Source: Pseudomonas fluorescens (lineage in GTDB: Bacteria; Pseudomonadota; Gammaproteobacteria; Pseudomonadales; Pseudomonadaceae). From it: a stretch of DNA of 64,000 nucleotides. Made by a program: the position numbers and the translations under genes. The first letter of the stretch is position 1. Each line of letters starts with the position of its first letter. Under the pieces are notes generated by a model. It was not told the origin of the DNA, made no database searches, and was given only the letters and a program-made list of their open reading frames with translations. Positions 8,304-17,364 of the stretch are shown in pieces. The stretch covers positions 1-64,000 of the forward strand of contig NZ_CABVHU010000027.1 in the NCBI RefSeq assembly GCF_902497855.1, read 5' to 3'.

Positions 8304-9827
8304 TCAGAAGGTCTTCAGGTGCTCGATCAGGGCGTCCTTGTCGGTCGCCGGCAGTTCGGTGCCGTAATCGTGTCCCTCATGACCGGCATTGCTGTTACCC
8401 GGTTGACGGGTGTCGAACAGGAGCAGGCGCGGGCCATCGGCCAATGCGGGTGCCGACGGCGCGGATGCCGGAAGGTCGGCGACGAAGCCCACCCGCCGCG
8501 GCTCGTACACATCGTTGCCGCGGATGAAGGTGATCGGCCGCGCGGCAGACGGCTCGAGCAGGTCGCGCAGGGTCGGCACGGAACCATTGTGCAGGTAGGG
8601 CGCGCGCAGCCAGATGCCGTCCAGAGGCATGTTGGCGTAGCCCCAGGTCTTGCGGAAATGACGGAAGCGGTGCGGATAGCCGGCGTACAGCGTGGCCTGG
8701 TTGACGGCCAGATCACGGGTGTAGGAGTCGAGCCGCGCGCGGTCGGTGCCGATCTGTGCGAGCGCAGTCACGTGGCCGACCTTCGCGCCCTTGAAGTCCT
8801 GCCCGCTGGCTCCGTGGCAGCCGGCGCAGTACTGCGCATAGAGCGGCGCACCGCGTGCCGCCAGCGCGCGGTCGATGGGGTAGGGGTAGGGCGGTGGCGC
8901 CAGATCCAACAGCCAGTCTTCCACCCGCCCGATGGCGGCGAGGTCGATCGTCGGCGGCGTGGTGCCTGTGCCGAAGGCAGCGCTCTTGTTGCGTTCCTCG
9001 GTATGGGCGTTGTTGCCGTCCCAGTGCAGCTCCATACGCCCGCCGTCGTCGCGCGTCATGCGCATGCGCTGGTTCCAGATTGACGGAAAGTCGGACGCGC
9101 CGAGCCGTTCCTGCGGTGGCAACTGCATCATTGGGAAGTTGAACAGCACCTTCGCTGAGTTGAAGGTATCGACCCGGCCCGGGCCCCATTCGGGTTGGTC
9201 GAAGACGAACTCGAAGCGCCCGCGCAGCATCAGCAGGCGCTCGCGCATCAGCGCGATTGCCACCGGATAGACCACGTAGCGGTCGAGAGGATTGAGGCCG
9301 CCGGCGAGGCGGTCGATCTCCGGCACGATGAATTCCCTGGTGAACGTCGGCCCGGCGGCGCAGTTGAAGAAGAAGATTTCGAAGGCGCGGATGTCGAAGC
9401 GGTGAGCCGGCATGCCGACGATCAGTCGCGGTTCGCCGTCGACTGCATCGCGCACCGTGCTGGTGTGGCACGCCGCGCAGTTCAGGAATACGCGGTCCAG
9501 CCCGAGATTGCGTCGCTTTGACACGCCGACCGGCAGGTCGCGGCCGGGTTCGTAGATCAGACCGAGCGAGGCGTAGCCGCCAGGCAGATCGTCAGCGCAG
9601 ACCTGAGGCAGGGCCTGCCAGATCCAATAGGGAAAGCCGGATTCGCGCTCGCCGCCCGTGGAACCGTATTTGAAGTGCTCTACCGGGTCGCTGTACTGCA
9701 CCGCAACATCAGGCAGGAAGCGCACTGCGGCGTAGAGGCCGCCGAGCACCAGTAGAATCCAGGGCAACAGCAGGAGCGCTCGGCCAGACCAGCGCAGCAG
9801 GGCTGGGTGGCGGGATCGGTCGGTCAC
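8304..9827 (-). CDS. Membrane-anchored diheme c-type protein (MauG/RoxA-like), paralogue 2
   Basis: This 507-residue protein has an N-terminal anchor helix (about 15-32) and haem sites LNCAACHTS and QYCAGCHGA. It also has the shared FKYGSTGGE, FPYWIWQALP and APYLHNGSVPTLRDLLEP segments. It starts with GTG at 9827 in a GTGA overlap with the stop of the upstream gene and has AAGGAG just upstream, so the two are translationally coupled. It lies 19 bases before paralogue 1. The two may form a heteromer or act in sequence. The peroxidase-like label rests on motifs only. Confidence 0.8.
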   Translation of the reverse strand: MTDRSRHPALLRWSGRALLLLPWILLVLGGLYAAVRFLPDVAVQYSDPVEHFKYGSTGGERESGFPYWIWQALPQVCADDLPGGYASLGLIYEPGRDLPVGVSKRRNLGLDRVFLNCAACHTSTVRDAVDGEPRLIVGMPAHRFDIRAFEIFFFNCAAGPTFTREFIVPEIDRLAGGLNPLDRYVVYPVAIALMRERLLMLRGRFEFVFDQPEWGPGRVDTFNSAKVLFNFPMMQLPPQERLGASDFPSIWNQRMRMTRDDGGRMELHWDGNNAHTEERNKSAAFGTGTTPPTIDLAAIGRVEDWLLDLAPPPYPYPIDRALAARGAPLYAQYCAGCHGASGQDFKGAKVGHVTALAQIGTDRARLDSYTRDLAVNQATLYAGYPHRFRHFRKTWGYANMPLDGIWLRAPYLHNGSVPTLRDLLEPSAARPITFIRGNDVYEPRRVGFVADLPASAPSAPALADGPRLLLFDTRQPGNSNAGHEGHDYGTELPATDKDALIEHLKTF

Positions 9828-11980
9828 CTGAGTTCTCCTTGATCCGGGTCAATGGGTGGGACGCAAGGTGCCAGGCTTGGGTAGACGCGCTCGAGTACAG
9901 CGTCGCCGCCCAGGCCCCCGCGCACGCGCGTCAGGGTTTCCAGTGCGCTCAGCATCGCCGCCAGATCGGCGGACTGGGCGAAGCCGGGAGCGTGGGCGGC
10001 GGCCGGTGGCGGCATCGGCGTTTTCAGCTGCGCGGCGGCCGTCAGGTGGTTCATCTGCAGGCGGTACAGGATGCGTTCAGCGCAGTCGGCCAGGTTGGCG
10101 CGCACGTGGCTGTCGTCGCCGTGCAGGAATCCTGGCGGAAATCTGCTCGCTGCGCTGTGGCATAAACCGCACTGCCGAACGAAAGGCAGCAGGTCCGCTG
10201 CCATCGTCATGTCGCGACCGGACGCGACATCGGCCAGCCGCGCCGGCGGCATCGGGGACCGTTGGCCTACCGGTAAAGGAACGCCGAGCCGGGCAAACAG
10301 GGGTGTCAGCAGCGCGTCTCGGCGTAGCGCTTGCGCATCGAAGGCATCGCTGTCACCCGCCAGGGTGGTCTGCGCCAGCGCGTCGATAGCGGCGTCCAGC
10401 GGGGCGAGATCCGCCACGAGCTCGAGCCTGGCGGTCGCCGGGGTATCGCCGCGCGCGCGCGTCAGCCACAGCCTGCGGATGCCTTCGCCACGGGCACTGC
10501 GCACACCATCGGCGTGCTCTGCGAGGGTGAAGCCGATCTCCGCGGCGTCTGCGCGCGGCGTGCCATGGCCGAGTGTGATAGGGCCACTATGGTCAGCACC
10601 TGGCAGGCTCAGGCGGTCGATGCTGCCCGCGGCAATGAGTCCACCCTGCAGGCTGAGCCGTGCCAGCAGGCGGCTGCCCTCGGCACCGTCGCAGTCGAGA
10701 TCGAGCCGGGCAGTGCCCACGCGCTCGCGACAGATCAAGGTGACACTGTGTAGCGGCGCATCGGGTGCGGCGGCGAGTTGCCGGCCCAGCAGGCCGATAT
10801 CGGTTTGCGAGAAGAACAGTGACAGAGCGTGGACGAAGCGGGCAACGTCGGCGCTATCTTGCCCGCGCCAGATCGCCAATGGCGGGCGCAGCGCCAACGG
10901 GTCGAACGCGGCGCCGATGTCGGCGATGCGGCGGGCGGCCAGGCCGTTCGGTAGAGCAGCAGTGATTGTGTCGGAAAGGTCGATGGCGGAGAACGGCTGA
11001 CGGTTGGGCAGTTGAGGGTCGGGTAAGGGCAGGCCGGACGGCCAGCGCGCACGCCAATGGGTCAGTAGGGGTTCGAGCAGATCGCGCCGGGCGGTCGGCG
11101 TGTCGAGCGTCATCGTGCGGCCGCCGCCGAGTCGGTAGCGCAGCGCGACGCGTAGAGCCTCGGCGCGGCAGGCGATGGCCTTCGCGCGCGTCGTCGCGGC
11201 ACAGCCCTCGCGCCACAGACGCTGGGCGAGGGTGAACTGGTTGGAGCGGGCAGTCGCGGCGTCGATCGCATCCGGCAAGTCCACACCGTGGCGCCAGGCG
11301 ATGCCGTAATAGGGTTGGCCGGTGGCTGCCAGGCGCGCAGCCACGGCCGGACTGGCGGAGGTTTCGTCCCAGGAGGGGCGCGAGAAGATCGGCGCGGCAT
11401 TCTGATGACAGGCCAGGCACAGCGCACGGTTGGCATAGCGCAGCGTGGGACGATTGTCCGCGCGGTAGTTGTGCACGACCTGGAACTCGAAGCGGCCAGC
11501 GGTTTCATTGTAGCTGATCACCTCTAGCGCAGCGGCGCCTTCGTGGTAGCCGATATACAGGCGGTCCTTCAGGTAGAGGTGACCGGCCGCTGCAGCGGCG
11601 GGTGGTTCGCCCGTGACGGCGGCGACTACGCGCGGCTGGCGAAACGCCTGTATGTCCGCCACGGCGGGGCGCTGCAACGATCGGCCAAGCGGAATCAGCA
11701 CCACGGTCAATCCTCCCGAAGCCTGGTTCGCATCCAGCTCGGCACGGATGCGCCCGAGCAGGGCCGCGAACGGAAAGGGCACCACTGCCTCCCCCGTCGG
11801 CCCAGGCGGACCGAGCAGGATATCGAACAACGAGCGTCCGGCCGACGGCAGGCGCTCGCCCGGCGTTTCGGCCGCCTCCAGCGGCGTGGAGGCCGGCGTT
11901 TCACCGGCCATGACAGACAGCGTCGCCAGCCAGCCGAGCAGCGCCAGCGTCGTCATCTGCCATGCTGTCTGGGCCATCAT
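9824..11980 (-). CDS. Large secreted diheme c-type protein
   Basis: This protein of about 718 residues has a signal peptide (MMAQTAWQMTTLALLGWLA, cleavage near VMAGE). Two haem sites are widely separated: LCLACHQNA in the first third and QCGLCHSAA near the C-terminus. The long middle part is not one I recognise; PIFSRPSWDE just after the first haem and a Pro-rich segment near the end stand out. The start is placed after the stop of the preceding lipoprotein gene; the open frame runs 43 codons further upstream but would overlap that gene. It belongs to the five-gene operon. Confidence 0.7.
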   Translation of the reverse strand: MMAQTAWQMTTLALLGWLATLSVMAGETPASTPLEAAETPGERLPSAGRSLFDILLGPPGPTGEAVVPFPFAALLGRIRAELDANQASGGLTVVLIPLGRSLQRPAVADIQAFRQPRVVAAVTGEPPAAAAAGHLYLKDRLYIGYHEGAAALEVISYNETAGRFEFQVVHNYRADNRPTLRYANRALCLACHQNAAPIFSRPSWDETSASPAVAARLAATGQPYYGIAWRHGVDLPDAIDAATARSNQFTLAQRLWREGCAATTRAKAIACRAEALRVALRYRLGGGRTMTLDTPTARRDLLEPLLTHWRARWPSGLPLPDPQLPNRQPFSAIDLSDTITAALPNGLAARRIADIGAAFDPLALRPPLAIWRGQDSADVARFVHALSLFFSQTDIGLLGRQLAAAPDAPLHSVTLICRERVGTARLDLDCDGAEGSRLLARLSLQGGLIAAGSIDRLSLPGADHSGPITLGHGTPRADAAEIGFTLAEHADGVRSARGEGIRRLWLTRARGDTPATARLELVADLAPLDAAIDALAQTTLAGDSDAFDAQALRRDALLTPLFARLGVPLPVGQRSPMPPARLADVASGRDMTMAADLLPFVRQCGLCHSAASRFPPGFLHGDDSHVRANLADCAERILYRLQMNHLTAAAQLKTPMPPPAAAHAPGFAQSADLAAMLSALETLTRVRGGLGGDAVLERVYPSLAPCVPPIDPDQGELR

Positions 11981-11990
11981 CCGCTGCGGG

Positions 11991-12884
11991 TTACTGGCCG
12001 CCGGGAGCGCGAGCGACCTGCGTGCCGGTCCAGCAGTCTTCCTGTACCTGGCCACTTTCCATGAACGCATCGCGGGCGCGCTCAGCGATCTCCTTGTTGT
12101 ACAGCACAAAATTCACCACGAAGCTGCGGTCCATGTAGGCGCGGCCGAGATAGAAACCGGGATGCACCATGCGGATCTCGTCGCGGACCGCGAAGCCGTC
12201 GCGCCCGGCTATCATGTCTGGCAGACGACGGTAACCTGGCAGATCGTCGGTGAAGGCGTAGTCGATGATGATCGACTCGCGCCGGCTGTCGAGCAGGCTT
12301 TGCCCGCAGTACAGCTTGGCCGGGAACAGCAGCCATTGATCCTTGCCGTCAACCTTGATGGACTGCAGCGGTTGGTCGGCGCTTTCCTCGACCAGTCCCA
12401 GCTTCTTCAGCGTACCGAGATCCTCGATGCGATTGCGCAGCAGGCGCTCGTCGCGATAGAACACCTTGCCCTTCCACAGGGTTTCACCGACCAGGTCGAG
12501 CTTGTGCCCGGCCACATTCACCAATAGCGCCCGCAACCCGCCACCGGCGATTTCCGACAGGCGCAGTTTGCCGCTACCACCGCGCGCAAAGAACAGGTCG
12601 CCTTCGAAAGGCCCGTCCGGAATCGGCCCGGCTGGCAGCCGGGCATAGATCTGGTCGACCTGCTCCTGATCGAGCAAAGACAGGTTCTTCGGTGTGATCT
12701 TGTAGAGATCCTTCGGCGACAGCGGGTACTGGTATTCCAGCTGGGCGAAATCCGGTTTCTCGGAATAGCCTTCGCCATAGGGGGCGAAGCTGATGTCCGG
12801 GGGCTTTTTGTCGGAATCGAAGAACCCGCAACCGGATCCGCCTAGGGCGATGACGGTACAGATGGCGAAGGTGGCGATCCTCAT
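11991..12884 (-). CDS. Lipoprotein of the diheme operon, family unknown
   Basis: This is a 297-residue lipoprotein. A short signal peptide ends in the lipobox LGGSGC (Cys19), followed by GFFDSDKK; the Asp at +4/+5 does not settle inner or outer membrane targeting. It has no haem motif. The body is mixed alpha/beta with LDQEQVDQIYARLPAG and EGDLFFARGGSGKL. It lies between the two largest haem proteins, 17 bases after one and 10 before the other, so it is probably an assembly or docking partner. AAGGGGAG precedes the ATG. I do not recognise the family. Confidence 0.7.
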   Translation of the reverse strand: MRIATFAICTVIALGGSGCGFFDSDKKPPDISFAPYGEGYSEKPDFAQLEYQYPLSPKDLYKITPKNLSLLDQEQVDQIYARLPAGPIPDGPFEGDLFFARGGSGKLRLSEIAGGGLRALLVNVAGHKLDLVGETLWKGKVFYRDERLLRNRIEDLGTLKKLGLVEESADQPLQSIKVDGKDQWLLFPAKLYCGQSLLDSRRESIIIDYAFTDDLPGYRRLPDMIAGRDGFAVRDEIRMVHPGFYLGRAYMDRSFVVNFVLYNKEIAERARDAFMESGQVQEDCWTGTQVARAPGGQ

Positions 12885-12901
12885 GGCGGCTCCCCTTGCA
12901 C

Positions 12902-15436
12902 TTAGAAGGTGGCAAGGAAGGCGATCAGCGCCTTCTTGTCTGCTTCGGACAGATCCTCGCCGAAGCGGTGACCGTCGTTTTCGATCTCGGCGGTGCAGCT
13001 GCTGTAGATCTGCTTGATCAGATAGGGGCGTGCCTTCAGTGCCGCCACCAACGCATTCGGCTTGCCGACCAGTTCGCCGGTGATGACCTTCAGGTCGGCG
13101 AGCACCTTGGCGCCGGTGTCCTTGCCGAAGCGTTGGGTCAGACTCGCTTCGAGCTCCTGTGGCGCGGTCTTGGCGCGCACCAGATCGACGATGAAGCGCT
13201 TGTGCTGGAAGTTGCCAATGGTGCCGGCGGTGACGCCGCGGCCGTCGATTTCGCTCGGGATGGTGAGCTCGAAGCCAAGCAGCATTTCCTTCGCGGTGCC
13301 GTCCCACAGGCGTGGGCCCATGCGCAGGGTGACATCCTCGCTCAGCAAGGTAACTTTCGGGATGCGCTGCGCCGGGTTCAGCAACTCCTGCATCGACATC
13401 TTGTACAGCCGGTAGCGGCCCTCGACGCTGGGGTCGTATTCGAAGCAGGCCGGTTGCTGCTCGGCGGGCAGCAGCTTCACGCTGCTGCCGTCCACGTAGC
13501 GCGGGCGCATCGCATAGAAGTCGTTCGCGGCGTGCTGCGGCTTGCCGCATAGCTCGGGGCCGAGCGCGTTGTTGTGCAGGAAGGGTGCGTGTGCCCACAG
13601 GTTGAGCAGTGAGATGTTGCGATAGTGGCCGCGCCCGCCGTCTCCGGGCTCTTTGACATTGGGGTCGGGCGGCTGCGCACGCAGGGTCTCGGAGCCGTAT
13701 TCCTGCCAGATGTGGCCGGTCATGTGGTTGGAGTGCAGGGCGCGGCAGCGGAAGGTGCCGACTTCGGAGACCGGGGTGCCGCGGTCGTTGCCCAGCCAAT
13801 CCTCGCGCATGCCGCTGCCGAGGTCGATTTTGTGGAAGTCGAGACTGGCGAACTGCCCAGTCGCCGCTTCCGGCTGGCTGGAATGGCAGCGTGCGCAGGT
13901 GTTGGCGAAAATCTCCCTGCCACGCGCTACCGCATTGTTGCCGAATTCGCGTTCAAGGGTGTCGATCAGGTCCTGCTCGGTATAGCGGGCGTCCGGTGTC
14001 GTGGCGCGCAGCTGGTTTTCGCGCGCGGCACGCAGATCGGTGGCGTGTGCTTCGGCCGACATGAAAAAATCGAGGATGTTCGGCAGCCGGTCCTCGATGG
14101 CGCGGAAGTTGGGACAGTCGCGCCGGCACTGGCCGATGTTGAACGGCGTCTGGCCGAAGCCGCGCTGCTGCGGATCGATTTGGCGCAGGTCGGAGAGGTG
14201 GTTCATCCAGCACTGTTCCGAGCATGAACCGATGTTGAAATACACGCGCTGGATCGCCTCGAGCGCGCCGATCGAGTCTTCGCCACCCTTCAGGATGTGG
14301 TGCACGGTTTCCGGAGCGAGGGACTTCTTCCAGCACTTGCCGTCGCGTCCCGGTTCGCACCAGCAACGGGTTTCGTCGCGGTCGTCTCCGCAGGCGTCAA
14401 CCTTGCGCCATTTCAGCACCTGCTCGTCGGCGAAGGTCGGCCGTTTGGCGATGTTGATCAGAGCGTTGATCGTGCCCGGGTTGTTCAGCTGGTCGGTCGG
14501 TATCGCCGAGGTGTCGCTGGCGCCGGGTCGCGCATGGGCGAACATCTGCCATTCCAGCGTGTTTGAGGGCATGCCCGAGACCATGATTTCGGAGATGCGC
14601 GAGTACTGGTTACCGACCAGGCCCTTGATGTTTTCCCACTTGGGATTCGCAGGGTCAGCGGGTGGGTTGAGCGGATCGAAGGCGATGTGGCAGGAGCCGC
14701 AGGCGGTGCCTATCAGGAAGGGCGGCTCGATGGCGCCATCCTGCAGGTGCGAGCGCGCCGCCTCGCCGGCGCCGGCGGCCGCAATCGGCCGGTTGTAGCC
14801 TTCCCAGCTGCCGGGGTTGCCATTGAGCCGCTGCCAGGCCGCCTTGTCGAAGCGCGGGTTGGGAAACTTGCGAATGCCGAGCGCGCCGGTGGAAGTGCCG
14901 AATTTCAGATCGCAGGCCGATTGGCGCTGGTCGGCTGGCCCATGCACGTCGCCTTCCTTTAGGAGCGCGTCGCGAAAGTCGCATGCCGGATCGGTATAGC
15001 CGCTGCGTCCGACGTAGCCGAGCATCTCCTCGTCGCCCGGGCACCAGTCCATGCCGTAGGTCTCATCCAGGCTCTTCGCCGGGCAGTCCGGCGAGCCCGG
15101 TGTGCAGCAGGCCGGATCATTGATAATGCCCCAGGCGCGGAAGCGGTCGCCGCGCTGGTCGCTGCGCAGTACGCGGTACCAGTCGATCAGTACGCCGACG
15201 CGCTGCTGGAAGACGGAGGTATGGAAACGGTCGTTGCCTGCCGTGGCCTTGAACCAGATCAGGCGGCCGGCGCATTCCGACTCGTTCAGCCCTTCGCGTG
15301 AACAAGCCTCAAAATAGGGCGCATCCTGCGCGTGCACACTGCGTGTTTCGGCCGTCGCCTGCGCGGCCGCGGTCAGCGGGATGGCAATGAGGAGAGACAC
15401 CAGGAAGGGAATGACAACGAGCAGCGCACGCTTCAT
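12902..15436 (-). CDS. Large secreted diheme c-type protein with many extra cysteines
   Basis: This is the first gene of the operon, 844 residues after a signal peptide (MKRALLVVIPFLVSLLIAIP, cleavage near AQA-TAE). Haem sites are TACGSCHIA (about 252) and NTCARCHSS (about 529). Further cysteine clusters (PACCTPGSPDC, RCWCEPGRDGKCW, GSCSEQCW, GQCRRDC) suggest several disulphides. NLWAHAPFLHNNALGP is the counterpart of the LHNGS segment in the smaller paralogues. The ATG at 15436 has a perfect AGGAGG site (15445-15450). The size and architecture recall RoxA and PA2077-type diheme oxygenases, but the substrate is not known. Confidence 0.75.
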   Translation of the reverse strand: MKRALLVVIPFLVSLLIAIPLTAAAQATAETRSVHAQDAPYFEACSREGLNESECAGRLIWFKATAGNDRFHTSVFQQRVGVLIDWYRVLRSDQRGDRFRAWGIINDPACCTPGSPDCPAKSLDETYGMDWCPGDEEMLGYVGRSGYTDPACDFRDALLKEGDVHGPADQRQSACDLKFGTSTGALGIRKFPNPRFDKAAWQRLNGNPGSWEGYNRPIAAAGAGEAARSHLQDGAIEPPFLIGTACGSCHIAFDPLNPPADPANPKWENIKGLVGNQYSRISEIMVSGMPSNTLEWQMFAHARPGASDTSAIPTDQLNNPGTINALINIAKRPTFADEQVLKWRKVDACGDDRDETRCWCEPGRDGKCWKKSLAPETVHHILKGGEDSIGALEAIQRVYFNIGSCSEQCWMNHLSDLRQIDPQQRGFGQTPFNIGQCRRDCPNFRAIEDRLPNILDFFMSAEAHATDLRAARENQLRATTPDARYTEQDLIDTLEREFGNNAVARGREIFANTCARCHSSQPEAATGQFASLDFHKIDLGSGMREDWLGNDRGTPVSEVGTFRCRALHSNHMTGHIWQEYGSETLRAQPPDPNVKEPGDGGRGHYRNISLLNLWAHAPFLHNNALGPELCGKPQHAANDFYAMRPRYVDGSSVKLLPAEQQPACFEYDPSVEGRYRLYKMSMQELLNPAQRIPKVTLLSEDVTLRMGPRLWDGTAKEMLLGFELTIPSEIDGRGVTAGTIGNFQHKRFIVDLVRAKTAPQELEASLTQRFGKDTGAKVLADLKVITGELVGKPNALVAALKARPYLIKQIYSSCTAEIENDGHRFGEDLSEADKKALIAFLATF

Positions 15437-15862
15437 GGAGCGACCTCCTTGCGGTCGGACCAACATTAAGACACGACGGGAAGCCCCCGAAGCACTGCTG
15501 GTGACAACGTTTGGGTCATTGACTGCACCCGGCGAGAGGAGAGATGCAGGAAGGCGTACTGTCGATCTGCAAAGCGCATCGCACCCAAGGGCGATCCGCC
15601 GTTCAGTATGTCCAATTAAGGCTTAGCAGGCCGCGGCCCATTTGCAAGAAATTTTACATTGCTATTTGTCGGGCATGCAGGCACGCCTGTATTGCGCCAG
15701 CGACCTCGTGGGCAGTGGGGGAGGCGCCCGGCCGGTAGAGGGGTCGACTAAGTCCAGGTTCAGTTCCTGGATTGGGGTGATCCGTGTGCGTCCGGCCTGT
15801 TCATTTACCCAGTCTCGCAAAGCCAAGACACGCATGACCTCCCAGTACTAAAGGAGGTGCCA
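15437..15862. other. Divergent intergenic region upstream of the diheme operon
   Basis: There are 426 bases without a convincing gene. A short hairpin lies at 15753-15771 (TCCAGG, loop, CCTGGA). The promoter of the minus-strand operon must lie here, but no consensus was clear. Confidence 0.4.
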
Positions 15863-15964
15863 ATGAACGCCAAAGGACCATTCCAGTCTGGCGTCATAGG
15901 TTTAGGCTCAATCCCACGATCAAAAGATACCGGCTGCGATGGCCCCTCCACCTCTGCATCTTAA
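15863..15964 (+). CDS. 33-codon small ORF with strong ribosome site
   Basis: ATG at 15863 is preceded by AAAGGAGGTG with ideal spacing, one of the best ribosome sites in the window. The predicted peptide (MNAKGPFQSGVIG... ending TSAS) is hydrophilic and matches nothing I know. It ends 143 bases before the Fe-dependent alcohol dehydrogenase. It could be a leader peptide, a small protein or the residue of a lost gene. PqqA was considered but the Glu-x-x-x-Tyr signature is absent. Confidence 0.4.
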   Translation: MNAKGPFQSGVIGLGSIPRSKDTGCDGPSTSAS

Positions 15965-16107
15965 AACACTGTTCGCCTGAACACTTGATGCAGCACCTCT
16001 CCCGCTGAACTTCGTCAATGACGCCAATCGGGACGAGCCTCACAGCCTGCGATATGAATAGAAGACCTCACCTGATTCCGGGTCTCCAGAATAAAAGAGG
16101 ATTTATC

Positions 16108-17256
16108 ATGAGCAGCACCTTCTTCATTCCATCCGTGAACATGATGGGCATTGGCAGTCTCGACGAAGCCATGCTCGCCATCCGCAAATACGGTTTCCGT
16201 AAAGCCCTGATCGTCACTGATGCTGGCCTGGCCAAAGCCGGCGTGGCCGCCAAGGTAGCCAGCCTTCTGGCCCAGCAGGACATCAACTCCACCCTGTTTG
16301 ACGGCGCCAAACCGAATCCGACGGTCAGCAATGTCGAGAAAGGCCTTGAGCTGCTTGGTCGCAGCGACTGTGATTTCATCATTTCCCTGGGCGGCGGTTC
16401 ACCCCATGACTGTGCCAAGGGCATTGCCCTGTGCGCCGCCAACGGTGGGCACATCAGTGATTACGAAGGCGTGGATCAATCCGCCAAGCCACAGATGCCG
16501 TTGATCGCGATCAATACCACCGCCGGCACGGCGAGTGAAATGACCCGCTTCTGCATCATTACCGACGAAGTCCGGCACGTGAAAATGGCCATCGTCGACC
16601 GTAACGTCACCCCACTGTTGTCGGTCAACGATCCTTCGCTGATGGCCGGCATGCCCAAAGGCCTGACCGCCGCCACCGGCATGGACGCGCTGACCCACGC
16701 TATCGAAGCCTACGTGTCGACTGCGGCAACGCCGATCACCGATGCCTGTGCGCTCAAGGCCGTGGAATTGATCTCGGCCAACCTGCGCACCGCCGTTGCC
16801 CAGGGTGACGACATGACCGCCCGGGAAAATATGGCCTACGCGCAATTTCTTGCCGGCATGGCCTTCAACAATGCTTCGCTGGGCTATGTCCACGCCATGG
16901 CGCACCAATTGGGTGGGTTCTACGACCTGCCCCATGGCGTGTGCAATGCGATCCTGCTGCCCCATGTCGCCAGCTTCAACGCCAGCGTATGCCCGGCCCG
17001 GTTTAAAGACATCGCCAACGCAATGGGGGTCGACACCCAGCCTCTGGATGCGGAAAAAGGCGCCGCCGCGGCCATCGCCGCCATCCGTAAACTGTCTTCG
17101 GATGTCGGTATTCCGAGCGGCCTCGCCGAACTGGGCGCCAAGGCCGACGACATCCCGATCCTGGCAACCAATGCCATGAAGGATGCCTGCGGCTTTACCA
17201 ATCCCCGTCCCGCCAGTCAGGATGAGATCGAGCAGATTTTCCATACCGCGATGTAA
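16108..17256 (+). CDS. Iron-containing (type III) alcohol dehydrogenase
   Basis: This is a cytoplasmic NAD-dependent alcohol dehydrogenase of 382 residues. The Rossmann-type N-terminal half carries GGGSPHDCAKG and NTTAGTASEMTRFC. The metal-binding half carries MDALTHAIEAY, a histidine in GYVHAMAHQLGGFYDLPHG and further metal ligands. The closest well-known relatives are YiaY and ErcA-type enzymes of pseudomonads. AAAAGAGG precedes the ATG and an intrinsic terminator follows. The substrate is probably a primary alcohol or a 1,2-diol, but this cannot be fixed from sequence. Confidence 0.92.
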   Translation: MSSTFFIPSVNMMGIGSLDEAMLAIRKYGFRKALIVTDAGLAKAGVAAKVASLLAQQDINSTLFDGAKPNPTVSNVEKGLELLGRSDCDFIISLGGGSPHDCAKGIALCAANGGHISDYEGVDQSAKPQMPLIAINTTAGTASEMTRFCIITDEVRHVKMAIVDRNVTPLLSVNDPSLMAGMPKGLTAATGMDALTHAIEAYVSTAATPITDACALKAVELISANLRTAVAQGDDMTARENMAYAQFLAGMAFNNASLGYVHAMAHQLGGFYDLPHGVCNAILLPHVASFNASVCPARFKDIANAMGVDTQPLDAEKGAAAAIAAIRKLSSDVGIPSGLAELGAKADDIPILATNAMKDACGFTNPRPASQDEIEQIFHTAM

Positions 17257-17286
17257 CCGGTGTGACGTGACGCCAGCCAGATCAAC

Positions 17287-17321
17287 AGCCCCGCCTTCGG
17301 TTGAAGTGCGGGGCTTTTTTT
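17287..17321 (+). terminator. Intrinsic terminator of the alcohol dehydrogenase gene
   Basis: AGCCCCGC, a loop of about 13 bases and GCGGGGCT followed by a run of T. Confidence 0.85.
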
Positions 17322-17332
17322 GGGGGCTTCAC

Positions 17333-17355
17333 GTAGGGGCGAGCTCGCTCCTACA
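17333..17355. repeat. Single REP arm
   Basis: GTAGGGGCGAGCTCGCTCC then TACA is an isolated palindromic REP with no inverted partner nearby. Confidence 0.7.
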
Positions 17356-17364
17356 AAGGGGACC

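Noticed and set aside
10071..11000. Long plus-strand frames opposite the diheme operon
   Set aside because: High-GC shadow frames, Ser/Arg-rich and without domains or ribosome sites.
15740..15790. tRNA-like T-arm (CCAGG, TTCAGTT, CCTGG)
   Set aside because: The conserved A in the T-loop is a G, and no acceptor, D or anticodon arms can be drawn around it.
15843..15860. Sigma-54-like element on the minus strand (TGGCACCTCCTTTAG)
   Set aside because: The -12 GC is missing (TTAG), and the TGGCAC is just the reverse of a ribosome-binding site. It is also more than 400 bases from the diheme operon start.
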